From Myxococcota bacterium (GTDB lineage Bacteria > Myxococcota_A > UBA9160 > UBA6930), in the NCBI GenBank assembly GCA_028277885.1, contig JANQFK010000023.1:1-64000 (forward strand): a DNA stretch of 64,000 bases, written 5' to 3'. Numbering within the stretch: the stretch's first letter is position 1; every line of letters begins with the position of its first letter. Below the pieces are notes generated by a model. That model made no database searches and was not told the DNA's origin. It saw only the letters and a list, made by a program, of their open reading frames with translations. Made by a program: the position numbers and the translations under genes. Below are positions 15,000 to 23,195 of the stretch, in pieces.

Positions 15000-16444
15000 G
15001 GTGCGATCTCCTGGATGACGGGCTGGCTGCCCAGGGAGCCGCCCGCCCAGCCGCCGATCATCGCAGAGAAGAGCCCGGCGCCGCCACCGCAGTGCACGAT
15101 CAGGATGCCGCCGGGCCGGAACTTCGGGAGCCGCTTGCCGCGCGCGCTCTCCGGCCCGCCCTCGGCCATGCCGTCGGCGCCGCGCACCAGCTCCTCGCCG
15201 GGGATCTGGAGCAGCTCGTGAAGGCGCGAGGCGAGCCTCGCGCGGTCCCAGCCCGCCTCGCGGAACACCCGGGCGTGCTCGGGGCCGACGGCCAGCACGC
15301 AGTCGAAGGCGAGGATGAGCTTCGGATGGTGGAGGGTGCGCAGGTTCGCGGCGAAGCTGCGCGCGAGGCTCTCGGGGTCCCGGGCGAGCTGGTCCACGAT
15401 GCAGCGCGGGCCCTCGCCGGGGAAGAGGGTCACGGTGTCGACCCCCGCCGGCTTGCCGAGGCTCACCGAGAGGGGCTCCCAGGGCGAGTCCTCCTCGTCC
15501 TCGGGGAAGCAGAACCCAACCTTCCCCGGGTTGCCGTGGGTGGCGCGGTCCACGTCGCCGGGCCGGCCGCCGCCGACGTTGCGGATCACGAGCTGGAGCG
15601 CGCGCCCGATGGTGGAGTTGGCGCGGTTGCCCTGGCCGAAGACGTTCTTACCGGCGTTCATCCCGATGCGCCGGCGGATCGGGCCGTTCACGATCAAGAC
15701 CGGGCCCGCGGGCATCGTCGTCGCCAGCAGGCCGTGGGCGTTGAAGGCGTCGGTGCACGCCGCCTCCACGGCGGCCAGCACCACCGGCAGGTACTCGGGC
15801 TTGCAGCCGGCCAGGACCGCGTTCACGGCGACCTTCTCCACCGTGCAGGGGACCAGGTCCGGCGGGACCGTGGCGACCACGTCCTGGGGGTCGCGGCTCG
15901 TGCCCTCCAGCATGGCGAGCACGCGCTCCTCGGTGGGCGGCACCACCGGCAGCCCGTCGGTCCAGCCGCGCTCGAAGAGCGCCTCGGCCTCGTCCTCCTG
16001 GGGCGCCAGCTCGACCCGGCGCGAGCGCAGGGTCGCGCCGGCGAAGCGCGCGCGCAGCGCCGACTCGCGGCCGGGATCCACGGACAGCGACCCGCAGCCC
16101 GGGCGCCACTCGGGCAGCCCGGGGCCGAGGCCCTCCACCCCGGTGAGCGCCTCCCACTCGCCGCGGTGCCAGCCGAGCAGGCGCTCCTTCTCGATGCCGT
16201 CCTGCACCCGCAGCAGGGTGGGGACGGCCTCGATCTCGTGGTGCCAGGAGACGGCGAGCCCGGTGTCGTCGCGCGCCTCCACGCCCTCGGGAAACGCCGG
16301 GTCGTCCTGGGTGTAGACGGTGAGGCCGCCCTCGGCGGCGAGCCGGGCGAGCACGGGAGCCACCAGTACGCAGGTCGGGCAGTCGCGCTTCACGAAGGCC
16401 ACGAGGCCGTCGGGAAGCGGGGGCGGGCTCGGACCCTGGACCAC
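14990..16444 (-). CDS. Thioredoxin-like protein fused to UGSC-associated domain
   Basis: The 484-residue protein has an N-terminal thioredoxin fold whose active site is KRDCPTCVL (Cys22-Pro-Thr-Cys25). A large C-terminal domain follows (about 160-480) that I know only as a partner of UGSC proteins. Marker segments are ERGWTDGLPVVPPTEERV, LVPCTVEKVAVNAVLAGC, IRRRIGMNAGKNVFGQGN and IVHCGGGAGLFSAMIGGW. No export signal is visible. Three more cysteines sit in conserved-looking loops. It starts with GTG, 3 bases after the lipoprotein stop, and overlaps the selenoprotein start. The three genes therefore form a tight unit, and the thioredoxin part may reduce the selenoprotein. Confidence 0.75.
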   Translation of the reverse strand: MVQGPSPPPLPDGLVAFVKRDCPTCVLVAPVLARLAAEGGLTVYTQDDPAFPEGVEARDDTGLAVSWHHEIEAVPTLLRVQDGIEKERLLGWHRGEWEALTGVEGLGPGLPEWRPGCGSLSVDPGRESALRARFAGATLRSRRVELAPQEDEAEALFERGWTDGLPVVPPTEERVLAMLEGTSRDPQDVVATVPPDLVPCTVEKVAVNAVLAGCKPEYLPVVLAAVEAACTDAFNAHGLLATTMPAGPVLIVNGPIRRRIGMNAGKNVFGQGNRANSTIGRALQLVIRNVGGGRPGDVDRATHGNPGKVGFCFPEDEEDSPWEPLSVSLGKPAGVDTVTLFPGEGPRCIVDQLARDPESLARSFAANLRTLHHPKLILAFDCVLAVGPEHARVFREAGWDRARLASRLHELLQIPGEELVRGADGMAEGGPESARGKRLPKFRPGGILIVHCGGGAGLFSAMIGGWAGGSLGSQPVIQEIAPWA

Positions 16445-16447
16445 GGC

Positions 16448-16900
16448 TCAGCGTGCACCCAGCCGGAACAGGTAGGCCTCGGCGACGTTGCCGTTGCGCG
16501 GGCGCCGGCCGTACTTCTTCTCGTAGGCGTCGCTGAAGCGGTCGAACTCGTCCTGGCCGGTCACGCGGGCGGCGGCGAGCTCGTAGATCTCGTCCTCGAC
16601 GCGCAGCCGCACCTTCGGGTCCTTCTCCATGTTCTCGACCCAGGTGGCGCGGCTGGCCCCCGCGTGCACGTAGAGGCTCTCGCCCGCCGCGGTCACCCAG
16701 ATGTTGACCGAGTAGGGGTCCGCGGGGAGCGTCTCGAGCTGGATGGTCTTGAACTCGTCGGTGAAGGCCCAGCCGTCGGGCAGCGGGACGGTCTCGCCCT
16801 CCAGGGCGCCGCCGGGCAGCAGCACGAAGGGACCGCCGCAGCCGACGACCGGGCTCGCCAGCAGCAGGACCAGGAGGGGGAGGGCGGAGTGCGGGACCAT
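16448..16900 (-). CDS. Lipoprotein with split beta-barrel-like domain
   Basis: The 150-residue product has a lipoprotein signal (LLLASPVVGC, lipidated Cys near residue 21). The mature part carries DPYSVNIWVTAAGESLYVHAG and MEKDPKVRLRVEDEIYELAAARV, typical of the flavin-reductase or pyridoxamine-oxidase-like split barrel found in F420/FMN-dependent reductases (DUF385/DUF2255 type). Membrane anchoring of such a fold is unusual. The fold call is by pattern only. It lies 27 bases after the aldehyde dehydrogenase stop and 3 bases before the thioredoxin-like gene. Confidence 0.5.
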   Translation of the reverse strand: MVPHSALPLLVLLLASPVVGCGGPFVLLPGGALEGETVPLPDGWAFTDEFKTIQLETLPADPYSVNIWVTAAGESLYVHAGASRATWVENMEKDPKVRLRVEDEIYELAAARVTGQDEFDRFSDAYEKKYGRRPRNGNVAEAYLFRLGAR

Positions 16901-16927
16901 GGAGACCTCCGGAAAGCGGCCCGCGAC

Positions 16928-18331
16928 CTAGCGGGCGAGGTTGACGACCTGGAGCTGGGTGAACTCCTCGAGCCCCCTGCGGCCCAGCTCGACCCCCATC
17001 CCCGACTGCTTCGCGCCGCCGAAGGGGATGCCGGGGTCGAGGGCGGCGTGCTGGTTGATCCACACCGTGCCGGCCTCGAGCCGGCTCGCGAGCTCGAGGG
17101 CCTTCGCCTCGTCGCGGGACCACACGCTCCCGCCCAGGCCCTGGTCGCAGCGGTTGATGCGCTCGAGGGCCTCCTCGGCGTCCGCGAAGCGCAGCACCGG
17201 CAGCAGCGGGCCGAACTGCTCCTCGCCGACCACCCGCGCCGTCTCGTCGATGTCCCGCACCACCGTGGGCTCGATGAAGTAGCCGGGGCCGTCGGAGACC
17301 GACCCGCCCGCGATCACCTTCCCCCGCTTCCGGGCCTCCTCGAGCATGGCCTTCACCTTCTCGAACTGGCGCCGGTTCTGGAGCGGCCCGATCTGGGTGT
17401 CCTCGTCGAGGCCTGCGCCCTGGCGCAGCGCCTTCGCGCCCGCGGCGAGCTCCTCGCAGAGCTCGTCGTAGACGTCCTCGTGGGCATAGACGCGCTTCAG
17501 CGCGATGCAGACCTGGCCGCAGTTGCGGAACGCGCTCTCGAGGATCTTCGGCGCCACCTGCTTCGGGTCCACGTCGCCCAGCACGAGCCCGGCGTCGTTG
17601 CCGCCGAGCTCGAGGGTCAGGCGCTTGAGGCTCCCGGCCGCGCCCGCCATCACCTTCGAGCCGGTCTCGGTGCTCCCGGTGAACGAGACCTTCTGGATGT
17701 CCGGGTGGGCGGAGATCCGCGGGCCGAGGTCGCCGTCGTCGGCCAGCACGTTGACGACGCCCGGCGGCACCACGTCGCGGAGCAGCTCGCCCACGCGCAG
17801 GGTGGAGAGCGGCGTCGTCGGCGCCGGCTTCACCACGAGCGTGTTGCCCGCGATGAGCGCCGGGCCGAGCTTGAAGCCCAGCAGCACGAGCGGGAAGTTC
17901 CACGGCACGATGGCAGCTACGACGCCGAGGGGGCGGTGGTGCACCTCGACGCGCCGCTTCTCGCCGTCGTCGAGCACCTCGACGGGGAGCTCCTCGGCGG
18001 CGAAGTGGCGCGTGAAGGCCGCGAGCCCGTGCGCCTCGCCGATGGCGTCGCGCAGGGGCTTGCCCTGCTCGCGGGTGAGGAGCCGGCCCAGCTCCGCGGC
18101 GTGCTCCGAGACGACGGCTGCGACGCGCTCGAGCACGGCGCGGCGCTCGGCGATCGGCCGCCGCGACCAGTCGGGGAAGGCCTCCCGGGCCGCCGCCACC
18201 GCCCGGTCGAGCTGCTCCTCGGAGGCGCGCGGGCAGCTCGCCACGGCCTCCTCGGTCGCCGGGTCGATCACGTCCGTGGAGCGCGCGCCCGCCTCGAGCC
18301 CGCCACCGATCAACAGCCTGAAGTCGCCCAC
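16928..18331 (-). CDS. NAD(P)-dependent aldehyde dehydrogenase
   Basis: The 467-residue protein is a typical ALDH. It shows the cofactor-binding VVAAIVPWNFPLVLL and KPAPTTPLS, the general base Glu241 in RLTLELGGNDAGLV, and the nucleophile Cys275 in NCGQVCIALKR. The C-terminal IPFGGAKQSGMGVELG completes the oligomerisation and substrate region. It starts with GTG 18331 behind GGGAGAAG. The reaction is oxidation of an aldehyde to an acid with NAD(P). In this cluster the aldehyde is probably made by the neighbouring P450 and SDR, which is inference. Confidence 0.9.
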   Translation of the reverse strand: MGDFRLLIGGGLEAGARSTDVIDPATEEAVASCPRASEEQLDRAVAAAREAFPDWSRRPIAERRAVLERVAAVVSEHAAELGRLLTREQGKPLRDAIGEAHGLAAFTRHFAAEELPVEVLDDGEKRRVEVHHRPLGVVAAIVPWNFPLVLLGFKLGPALIAGNTLVVKPAPTTPLSTLRVGELLRDVVPPGVVNVLADDGDLGPRISAHPDIQKVSFTGSTETGSKVMAGAAGSLKRLTLELGGNDAGLVLGDVDPKQVAPKILESAFRNCGQVCIALKRVYAHEDVYDELCEELAAGAKALRQGAGLDEDTQIGPLQNRRQFEKVKAMLEEARKRGKVIAGGSVSDGPGYFIEPTVVRDIDETARVVGEEQFGPLLPVLRFADAEEALERINRCDQGLGGSVWSRDEAKALELASRLEAGTVWINQHAALDPGIPFGGAKQSGMGVELGRRGLEEFTQLQVVNLAR

Positions 18332-18405
18332 CGTGCTTCTCCCGTGTCTCCCGGTCCTCAAGGTTGCCCAGCGCGGCCGTCCCTGCCAAAAGCCGGGCCG
18401 GCCAC

Positions 18406-19692
18406 TCAGCCCGCCGGCCGGATCTGGTAGCGGATGGGCAGGTGCTTCAGCCCGCCGACGAAGCTCGAGGCCAGCCGCTCGGGCTCCCCGGCAAGCTCGA
18501 GGGAGACCAGCCGGGGCACGAGCTCCTCGAGCAGCACGCGGATCTCCATGCGCGCCAGGGTCGCGCCCAGGCAGAAGTGCTCGCCGATCCCGAAGGCGAG
18601 GTGGGGATTGGGCCTGCGATCGACACGGAAGCGGAAGGGATCCTCGAACACGTCCTCGTCGCGGTTCGCCGAGGCGTAGAAGAGGCAGAGCGCATCGCCT
18701 TCCCGGATCGTGCGGCCGCGCAGCCTGGTCTTGCGGGTTGCGGTGCGGACGAACTGGTTCACGGGAGAGGTCCAGCGGATGATCTCATCTACCGCGCACG
18801 CGGTCACGTCCGGATCGGCCTGCAGCCGCCGGAGCTCGCCGGGGTGCTCCATCAGCGCCAGCAGCCCGCCCGCGATGGCGTTGCGCGTCGTCTCGTGGCC
18901 GGCGGTCAGGACGATCAGGTAGTAGCTCAGGAGCTCGAGCTCGGGGATCGGCTTCCCATCGATCTCGGACGTCGCGAGCAGGCTCGCGAGGTCCTCCTTG
19001 GGGCTCTCGCGTCGCTCCTTCGCGGTCTTCGCGAAGTAGGCGAAGAAGTCGGACTGGAGCCGGGCCATGTCCCGCTCACGGTCGCCGGTGCGCTGGAACT
19101 CCGGATCCTGGGCGCCGAACAGCTCGTTCGTTGCCCGGAGGATGAAGGCTTCGTCCTCCTCAGGCAGACCGAAGAGGTGGGCGATGAGCCGCAGCGGGTG
19201 CAGGGCGGCCACCTCGGTGACGAAGTCGCACTCCTGGGGCCCGCCGTCGCGCATCATTCGGCCGACGAGCTGCTTCGCCGACTCGACCATGCGCTCCTCG
19301 ATGCGCCTCAGGTTGCTCGGCTTGAACCAGGGAGTGGCGAGGCCCCGGTAGATCCGGTGGTCCGGCGGGTCCATGTTGACGAGGGTCCGCATCGTGTTGC
19401 CGATGGCCTCTGTGGCCTCGACCTCCTCGCGCTGGACCACGAGACGCGGCTCGCTCGAGAAGAGCTCGGGCTGCTTCGATACCTCGCAGAGGTCGGCGTG
19501 CTTCGTCACGGCCCAGAAGCCCCGGTATCCCTCGGGGTCGAACCAGGCCAGGGGATCCTCGCGTCGCAGCTCGGTCCAGAGCTCATGGGGGTAGCCCTTC
19601 GCGGCGTAGCGCACCGGGTCGACCAGCTCCGAACCGTCGATCTTCACGACGGCAGGATACGCCAGCTTCGGGGCCGCTTCCCGCCAGGGCAC
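18406..19692 (-). CDS. Bacterial cytochrome P450
   Basis: The 428-residue class I-type P450 has all landmarks: I-helix LTAGHETTRNAI, the ExxR in VDEIIRWT (extended WTSPVNQFVRTATR), and the haem loop HLAFGIGEHFCLGATLAR with Cys374 as iron ligand. It has no membrane anchor, so it is soluble and needs a ferredoxin partner, not seen here. Start GTG 19692 has a GGAAG site, though GTG 19647 is the more usual length for the family. It sits between an SDR and an aldehyde dehydrogenase, which suits hydroxylation of a hydrophobic compound followed by oxidation. Confidence 0.9.
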   Translation of the reverse strand: MPWREAAPKLAYPAVVKIDGSELVDPVRYAAKGYPHELWTELRREDPLAWFDPEGYRGFWAVTKHADLCEVSKQPELFSSEPRLVVQREEVEATEAIGNTMRTLVNMDPPDHRIYRGLATPWFKPSNLRRIEERMVESAKQLVGRMMRDGGPQECDFVTEVAALHPLRLIAHLFGLPEEDEAFILRATNELFGAQDPEFQRTGDRERDMARLQSDFFAYFAKTAKERRESPKEDLASLLATSEIDGKPIPELELLSYYLIVLTAGHETTRNAIAGGLLALMEHPGELRRLQADPDVTACAVDEIIRWTSPVNQFVRTATRKTRLRGRTIREGDALCLFYASANRDEDVFEDPFRFRVDRRPNPHLAFGIGEHFCLGATLARMEIRVLLEELVPRLVSLELAGEPERLASSFVGGLKHLPIRYQIRPAG

Positions 19693-19734
19693 GATGGACT
19701 TCCGGGATCCGCGGCTGCGGTAGACGGCGCAGGC

Positions 19735-20691
19735 CTAGAGCGCGAAGCCCTGGCCCACCAGCTCCTCGGAGACCGACCAGAGCCGCCGGGCGGCATCGGG
19801 GTCGAGCGCGTAGGAGCGCACGCCCTCGGTGGCCCCCTCGGCATCGTTCACCTCGGCGACGTGGCAGTCCTCGAGGTACAGGCCGCCGCGGCCCTCGAGC
19901 TCCGGGGCGGTCGCGGCCCAGACCGAGGTCGCGGCGCCGGACTCGACGGTCTTGAGCCGCAGCCGGCCGCCGGAGCGGCGGCGCACGTGCTCGAAGTCCT
20001 CGGGCTCCATGTGCCGGGAGAGGTCGGTGGGGATCACGCCGGGGTGGATCGCGTAGGCGTGCACCCCGCGCGCGCCGAGGCGCCGCTCGAGCTCGACGGC
20101 GAGCAGGATGTTGGCGGTCTTCGACTGCCCGTAGGCGGCCCACTTCTCGTAGGCGCGCTCCTCGAAGCCGATGTCTTCGAAGACCACCGGCGACTGCTGG
20201 TGGCCCCGCGAGCTCACCGAGATGACGCGCGCGGGCGCGCCGCCCACGAGGGCCGGCGCGAGCAGGCCCGTGAGCAGGAAGTGGCCCAGGTGGTTGGTGC
20301 CGAACTGCAGCTCGAAGCCGTCGCTCGTCCTCCCGAACGGGCAGGCCATCACGCCGGCGTTGTTGACCAGGATCTGGAGCGCGTCGTGGCGGGCGAGGAA
20401 GCGCTCCGCGAAGGCGCGCACGCTCGCCAGGTCGCCCAGCTCGAGCTCCTCGCACTCGACGCTCGCGTTGCCCGTGGACTTGCGGATCCCGTCGGCCACC
20501 TCCTCGCCCCTGGCGAGGTCGCGGACGGTGAGCACCACCCGGGCGCCCTTCGAGGCCAGGGCGCGGGCGGTCTCGGCGCCGAGCCCGCCCGAGGCCCCGG
20601 TCACCAGGGCGAGCCGGCCGCCCAGGTCGATGCCCTCGAGGACCTCGTCGGTGGTGGTGTCGTGGCCGAAGCCGCGCGTGGATCCCGTCAT
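19735..20691 (-). CDS. Short-chain dehydrogenase/reductase (retinol dehydrogenase-like)
   Basis: The 318-residue classical SDR carries LALVTGASGGLGAETARAL for NAD(P), ILVNNAGVMACP in beta-4, ISVSSRGHQQ for the catalytic Ser, and YGQSKTANILLAVEL for the Tyr-x-x-x-Lys. The length and the PVVFEDIGFEE insert match retinol-dehydrogenase or WW-oxidoreductase type SDRs that act on long-chain alcohols. It is the first gene of a same-strand set that ends with the selenoprotein, with gaps of 42, 74, 27 and 3 bases and a final overlap. Confidence 0.85.
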   Translation of the reverse strand: MTGSTRGFGHDTTTDEVLEGIDLGGRLALVTGASGGLGAETARALASKGARVVLTVRDLARGEEVADGIRKSTGNASVECEELELGDLASVRAFAERFLARHDALQILVNNAGVMACPFGRTSDGFELQFGTNHLGHFLLTGLLAPALVGGAPARVISVSSRGHQQSPVVFEDIGFEERAYEKWAAYGQSKTANILLAVELERRLGARGVHAYAIHPGVIPTDLSRHMEPEDFEHVRRRSGGRLRLKTVESGAATSVWAATAPELEGRGGLYLEDCHVAEVNDAEGATEGVRSYALDPDAARRLWSVSEELVGQGFAL

Positions 20692-20835
20692 CCCGTCCGC
20701 CCTCCTCGCCGCCGGTCGCAGCGCGTCCGACCGAGTATGGACCAGCCCCCGCCGCGGGCCGAGGCCGCAGCGTAAGTGCCCGACCTCCGTCGGGTTCTGC
20801 GATACTCGAGCGGCGACGATCGGGAGGGACTCCGG

Positions 20836-21921
20836 ATGCTGCGCGTCTACGGCTCACGACTCTCCTACTACACCGGGAAGCTCGAGACCTATCTCCGCTA
20901 CCGCTCGATCGACTACGAGCTGCTCCCCACCGTGGGCAACGAGCGCGAGATCCTCGCCGGTGCGGGGGCGGTGCAGATGCCCGTGGCGAAGCTCGAGGAC
21001 GGCCGCTGGCTCTCCGACTCGACGCCGATCCTCGCCTGGCTCGACGCCCGCCAGGACGCCCCGTCCATCTACCCGGGCGACCCCGCGCTGCGCTTCGTGG
21101 CGCTGCTCCTCGAGGACTACGCCGACGAGTGGCTGTGGCGGCCCGCGATGCACTACCGCTGGAGCTTCCGCCCGGATCGCTGGTACGTGAGCGGGGCCCT
21201 CGCCGACGAGCTCCTCGGCCCCATGCCGCTGCCGCGCTTCGCGAAGCAGTGCCTGCTGATCCGGCGGCAGCTCTGGGGCTTCGTGCGGGGCGACGGCGTC
21301 ACCCGGGCGACCCGCGCCCACGTCGAGCAGGGCTACCTCACCGCGCTCGAGGCGCTCGAGACCGTCTTCGCCCGGCGGCGCTTCCTGCTCGGGGATTCGC
21401 CCACGGTGGCCGACTTCGGCTTGATGGGGCCCATGCTCCGGCACTTCGGGCAGGATCCCACCCCGGCGGAGATCATGCGGCGCCGGGCCCCGGGCGTCTA
21501 CGCCTGGGTCGCCCGCATGTGGAACGCCCGGGCCACGGGGAAGCCGCCCGGGCTGCTTCCCGCCGTCGACGACGCCGTCGCGGCGCTCCTGCGCGAGGCG
21601 TGCGAGACGCACCTCGCCCAGCTACGCGAGAACGCCGCGGCCCACACCCGGGGACTCACCCGTCACGACATGACGATCCAGGGCTGTCGCTACGCTCGGG
21701 TGCCCACCTCGCGCTACCGGGTGTGGTGCCTGGAGGAGCTGCGGCGCGAGTGGGCGGCGCTCGACGAGCGGGCGCGCGACGCGCTCCGACCGCACCTTCC
21801 CGGGCCGCACGCAGACGTGCTGTGGGACGACGCGCACGCCAGCGCGTCCGGCTACGACCCGGAGCGCCGGGCGCCGTTCCACCGCGCCATCAACGTCTTC
21901 GGGACGGGCGTGCCGCGCTGA
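20836..21921 (+). CDS. Glutathione S-transferase-like protein with C-terminal extension
   Basis: The 361-residue protein has a GST thioredoxin fold (YGSRLSYYTGKLETYLRY, then AGAVQMPVAKLEDGRWLSDS with the glutathione Ser) and an all-helical second domain (FLLGDSPTVADFGLMGPML, the conserved N-capping box). Residues after about 245 are an extra 110-residue helical tail not usual in GSTs. It starts at ATG behind GGGAGGGACTCC. GSTs conjugate or isomerise electrophiles. The substrate is unknown. It diverges from the SDR that heads the P450 cluster, with 144 bases between starts. Confidence 0.75.
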   Translation: MLRVYGSRLSYYTGKLETYLRYRSIDYELLPTVGNEREILAGAGAVQMPVAKLEDGRWLSDSTPILAWLDARQDAPSIYPGDPALRFVALLLEDYADEWLWRPAMHYRWSFRPDRWYVSGALADELLGPMPLPRFAKQCLLIRRQLWGFVRGDGVTRATRAHVEQGYLTALEALETVFARRRFLLGDSPTVADFGLMGPMLRHFGQDPTPAEIMRRRAPGVYAWVARMWNARATGKPPGLLPAVDDAVAALLREACETHLAQLRENAAAHTRGLTRHDMTIQGCRYARVPTSRYRVWCLEELRREWAALDERARDALRPHLPGPHADVLWDDAHASASGYDPERRAPFHRAINVFGTGVPR

Positions 21922-22047
21922 GCGCCCGCCGGGGCCGAGAGCTACGCTCGGCGCCGCCGTGTCCGCGATCGCCATCGAAGCCGACGCCGCAGACGAGCGC
22001 CCGGCCGCCCCGCCCGCCCCGCCTATCTGGGACCGGTCGTCCCGCCG

Positions 22048-23178
22048 GTGAAGGTCGACGGCGCCCACTACCGCAGCCTCTGGGTCGACGAGGACGGCTG
22101 GTCGGTCCGGGTCATCGACCAGCGCGCGCTGCCCCATCGCTTCGAGACCGTCCGGCTCCAGAGCCTGGAGGACGCCGCCAAGGCGATCCGGGAGATGACG
22201 GTGCGCGGCGCCCCGCTGATCGGAGCCACCGCGGCCTACGGCCTGTGCCTGGCCCTGCGCCGCGACCCGTCGGACGCCGCGCTGGAGCAGGCGGCCGCGG
22301 CGCTGCGCTCCACCCGGCCAACCGCCGTGGACCTCGCCAACGCCCTCGCCGGCATGCAGCGGGCCCTGGCGGGCACCGGCCCAGGCGACCGCGCGGAGCT
22401 CGCCTACCGCCTCGCGGGCGAGCTGTGCGAGGCCAGCGTCGCGGCCTGCCGGGCGATCGGCCGCCACGGCGCCGGGCTGCTGCGAGCCCTCGCCACCGAG
22501 CGGGGAGCCGGGCCGCTGCGCGTCCTCACCCACTGCAACGCGGGCTGGCTCGCCACCGTGGACCACGGGACCGCGCTCGCGCCGATCTACGCCGCCCACG
22601 ACGCCGGGATCCCGCTGGAGGTCTGGGTGGACGAGACCCGGCCCCGTGCCCAGGGCGCGAAGCTCACCGCCTGGGAGCTCGGCAAGCACGGCATTCCGCA
22701 CACCCTGGTCGTGGACGGGGCCGCCGGCCACCTGATGCAGTCGGGGCGCGTCGACGCCTGCCTGGTGGGGGCCGATCGCGTGACGCGCATCGGCGACGTC
22801 TGCAACAAGATCGGCACCTACGGCGTGGCGCTGGCCGCCCGGGACAACGCGGTCCCCTTCTACTGCGCGTTCCCGGCGACCACCATCGACTGGACCCTCG
22901 AGGAGGGCCTCGGCAGCATCCCCATCGAGGAGCGCGATCCGCAGGAGGTGCTCGCCCTCGCCGGACGTGCGCTCGTGCCCGCCGCCGAGGGACGCGAGCC
23001 CGTCGTCACCGTGGGCCTGGCTCCGGCGGGGACTCCGGCGGCGAACTTCGCCTTCGACGTCACGCCGGCCCGGCTGGTGTCGGGCTTCGTGACCGAGCAC
23101 GGCGTCTGCCCGGCGACCCCGGAGGCGCTCTCGGCCCAGCATCCCGAGGCCCCCCGGGCGGGGCACGCCGGGGGCTGA
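22048..23178 (+). CDS. mtnA: S-methyl-5-thioribose-1-phosphate isomerase
   Basis: The 376-residue protein is MtnA, which turns methylthioribose-1-phosphate into the ribulose form in the methionine salvage pathway. The catalytic residues are in place: Cys163 in LTHCNAGWLAT and Asp243 in VGADRVTRIGD, followed by CNKIGTYGVALAARDN. The opening AIREMTVRGAPLIGATAAYGL is also diagnostic. The start is GTG 22048. No other mtn gene is nearby. The C-terminal SAQHPEAPRAGHAGG tail is a low-complexity extension. The gene follows the GST-like gene by 126 bases. Confidence 0.92.
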   Translation: MKVDGAHYRSLWVDEDGWSVRVIDQRALPHRFETVRLQSLEDAAKAIREMTVRGAPLIGATAAYGLCLALRRDPSDAALEQAAAALRSTRPTAVDLANALAGMQRALAGTGPGDRAELAYRLAGELCEASVAACRAIGRHGAGLLRALATERGAGPLRVLTHCNAGWLATVDHGTALAPIYAAHDAGIPLEVWVDETRPRAQGAKLTAWELGKHGIPHTLVVDGAAGHLMQSGRVDACLVGADRVTRIGDVCNKIGTYGVALAARDNAVPFYCAFPATTIDWTLEEGLGSIPIEERDPQEVLALAGRALVPAAEGREPVVTVGLAPAGTPAANFAFDVTPARLVSGFVTEHGVCPATPEALSAQHPEAPRAGHAGG

Positions 23179-23195
23179 GCCCGAGCGCCGCGCGC

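Noticed and set aside
15092..18430. A very long plus-strand open frame of over 1100 codons opposite the ALDH and thioredoxin-like genes
   Set aside because: It is antisense to well-recognised genes and arises from high GC and codon bias. Similar long frames at 21129-24458 and 57574-60981 were rejected for the same reason.
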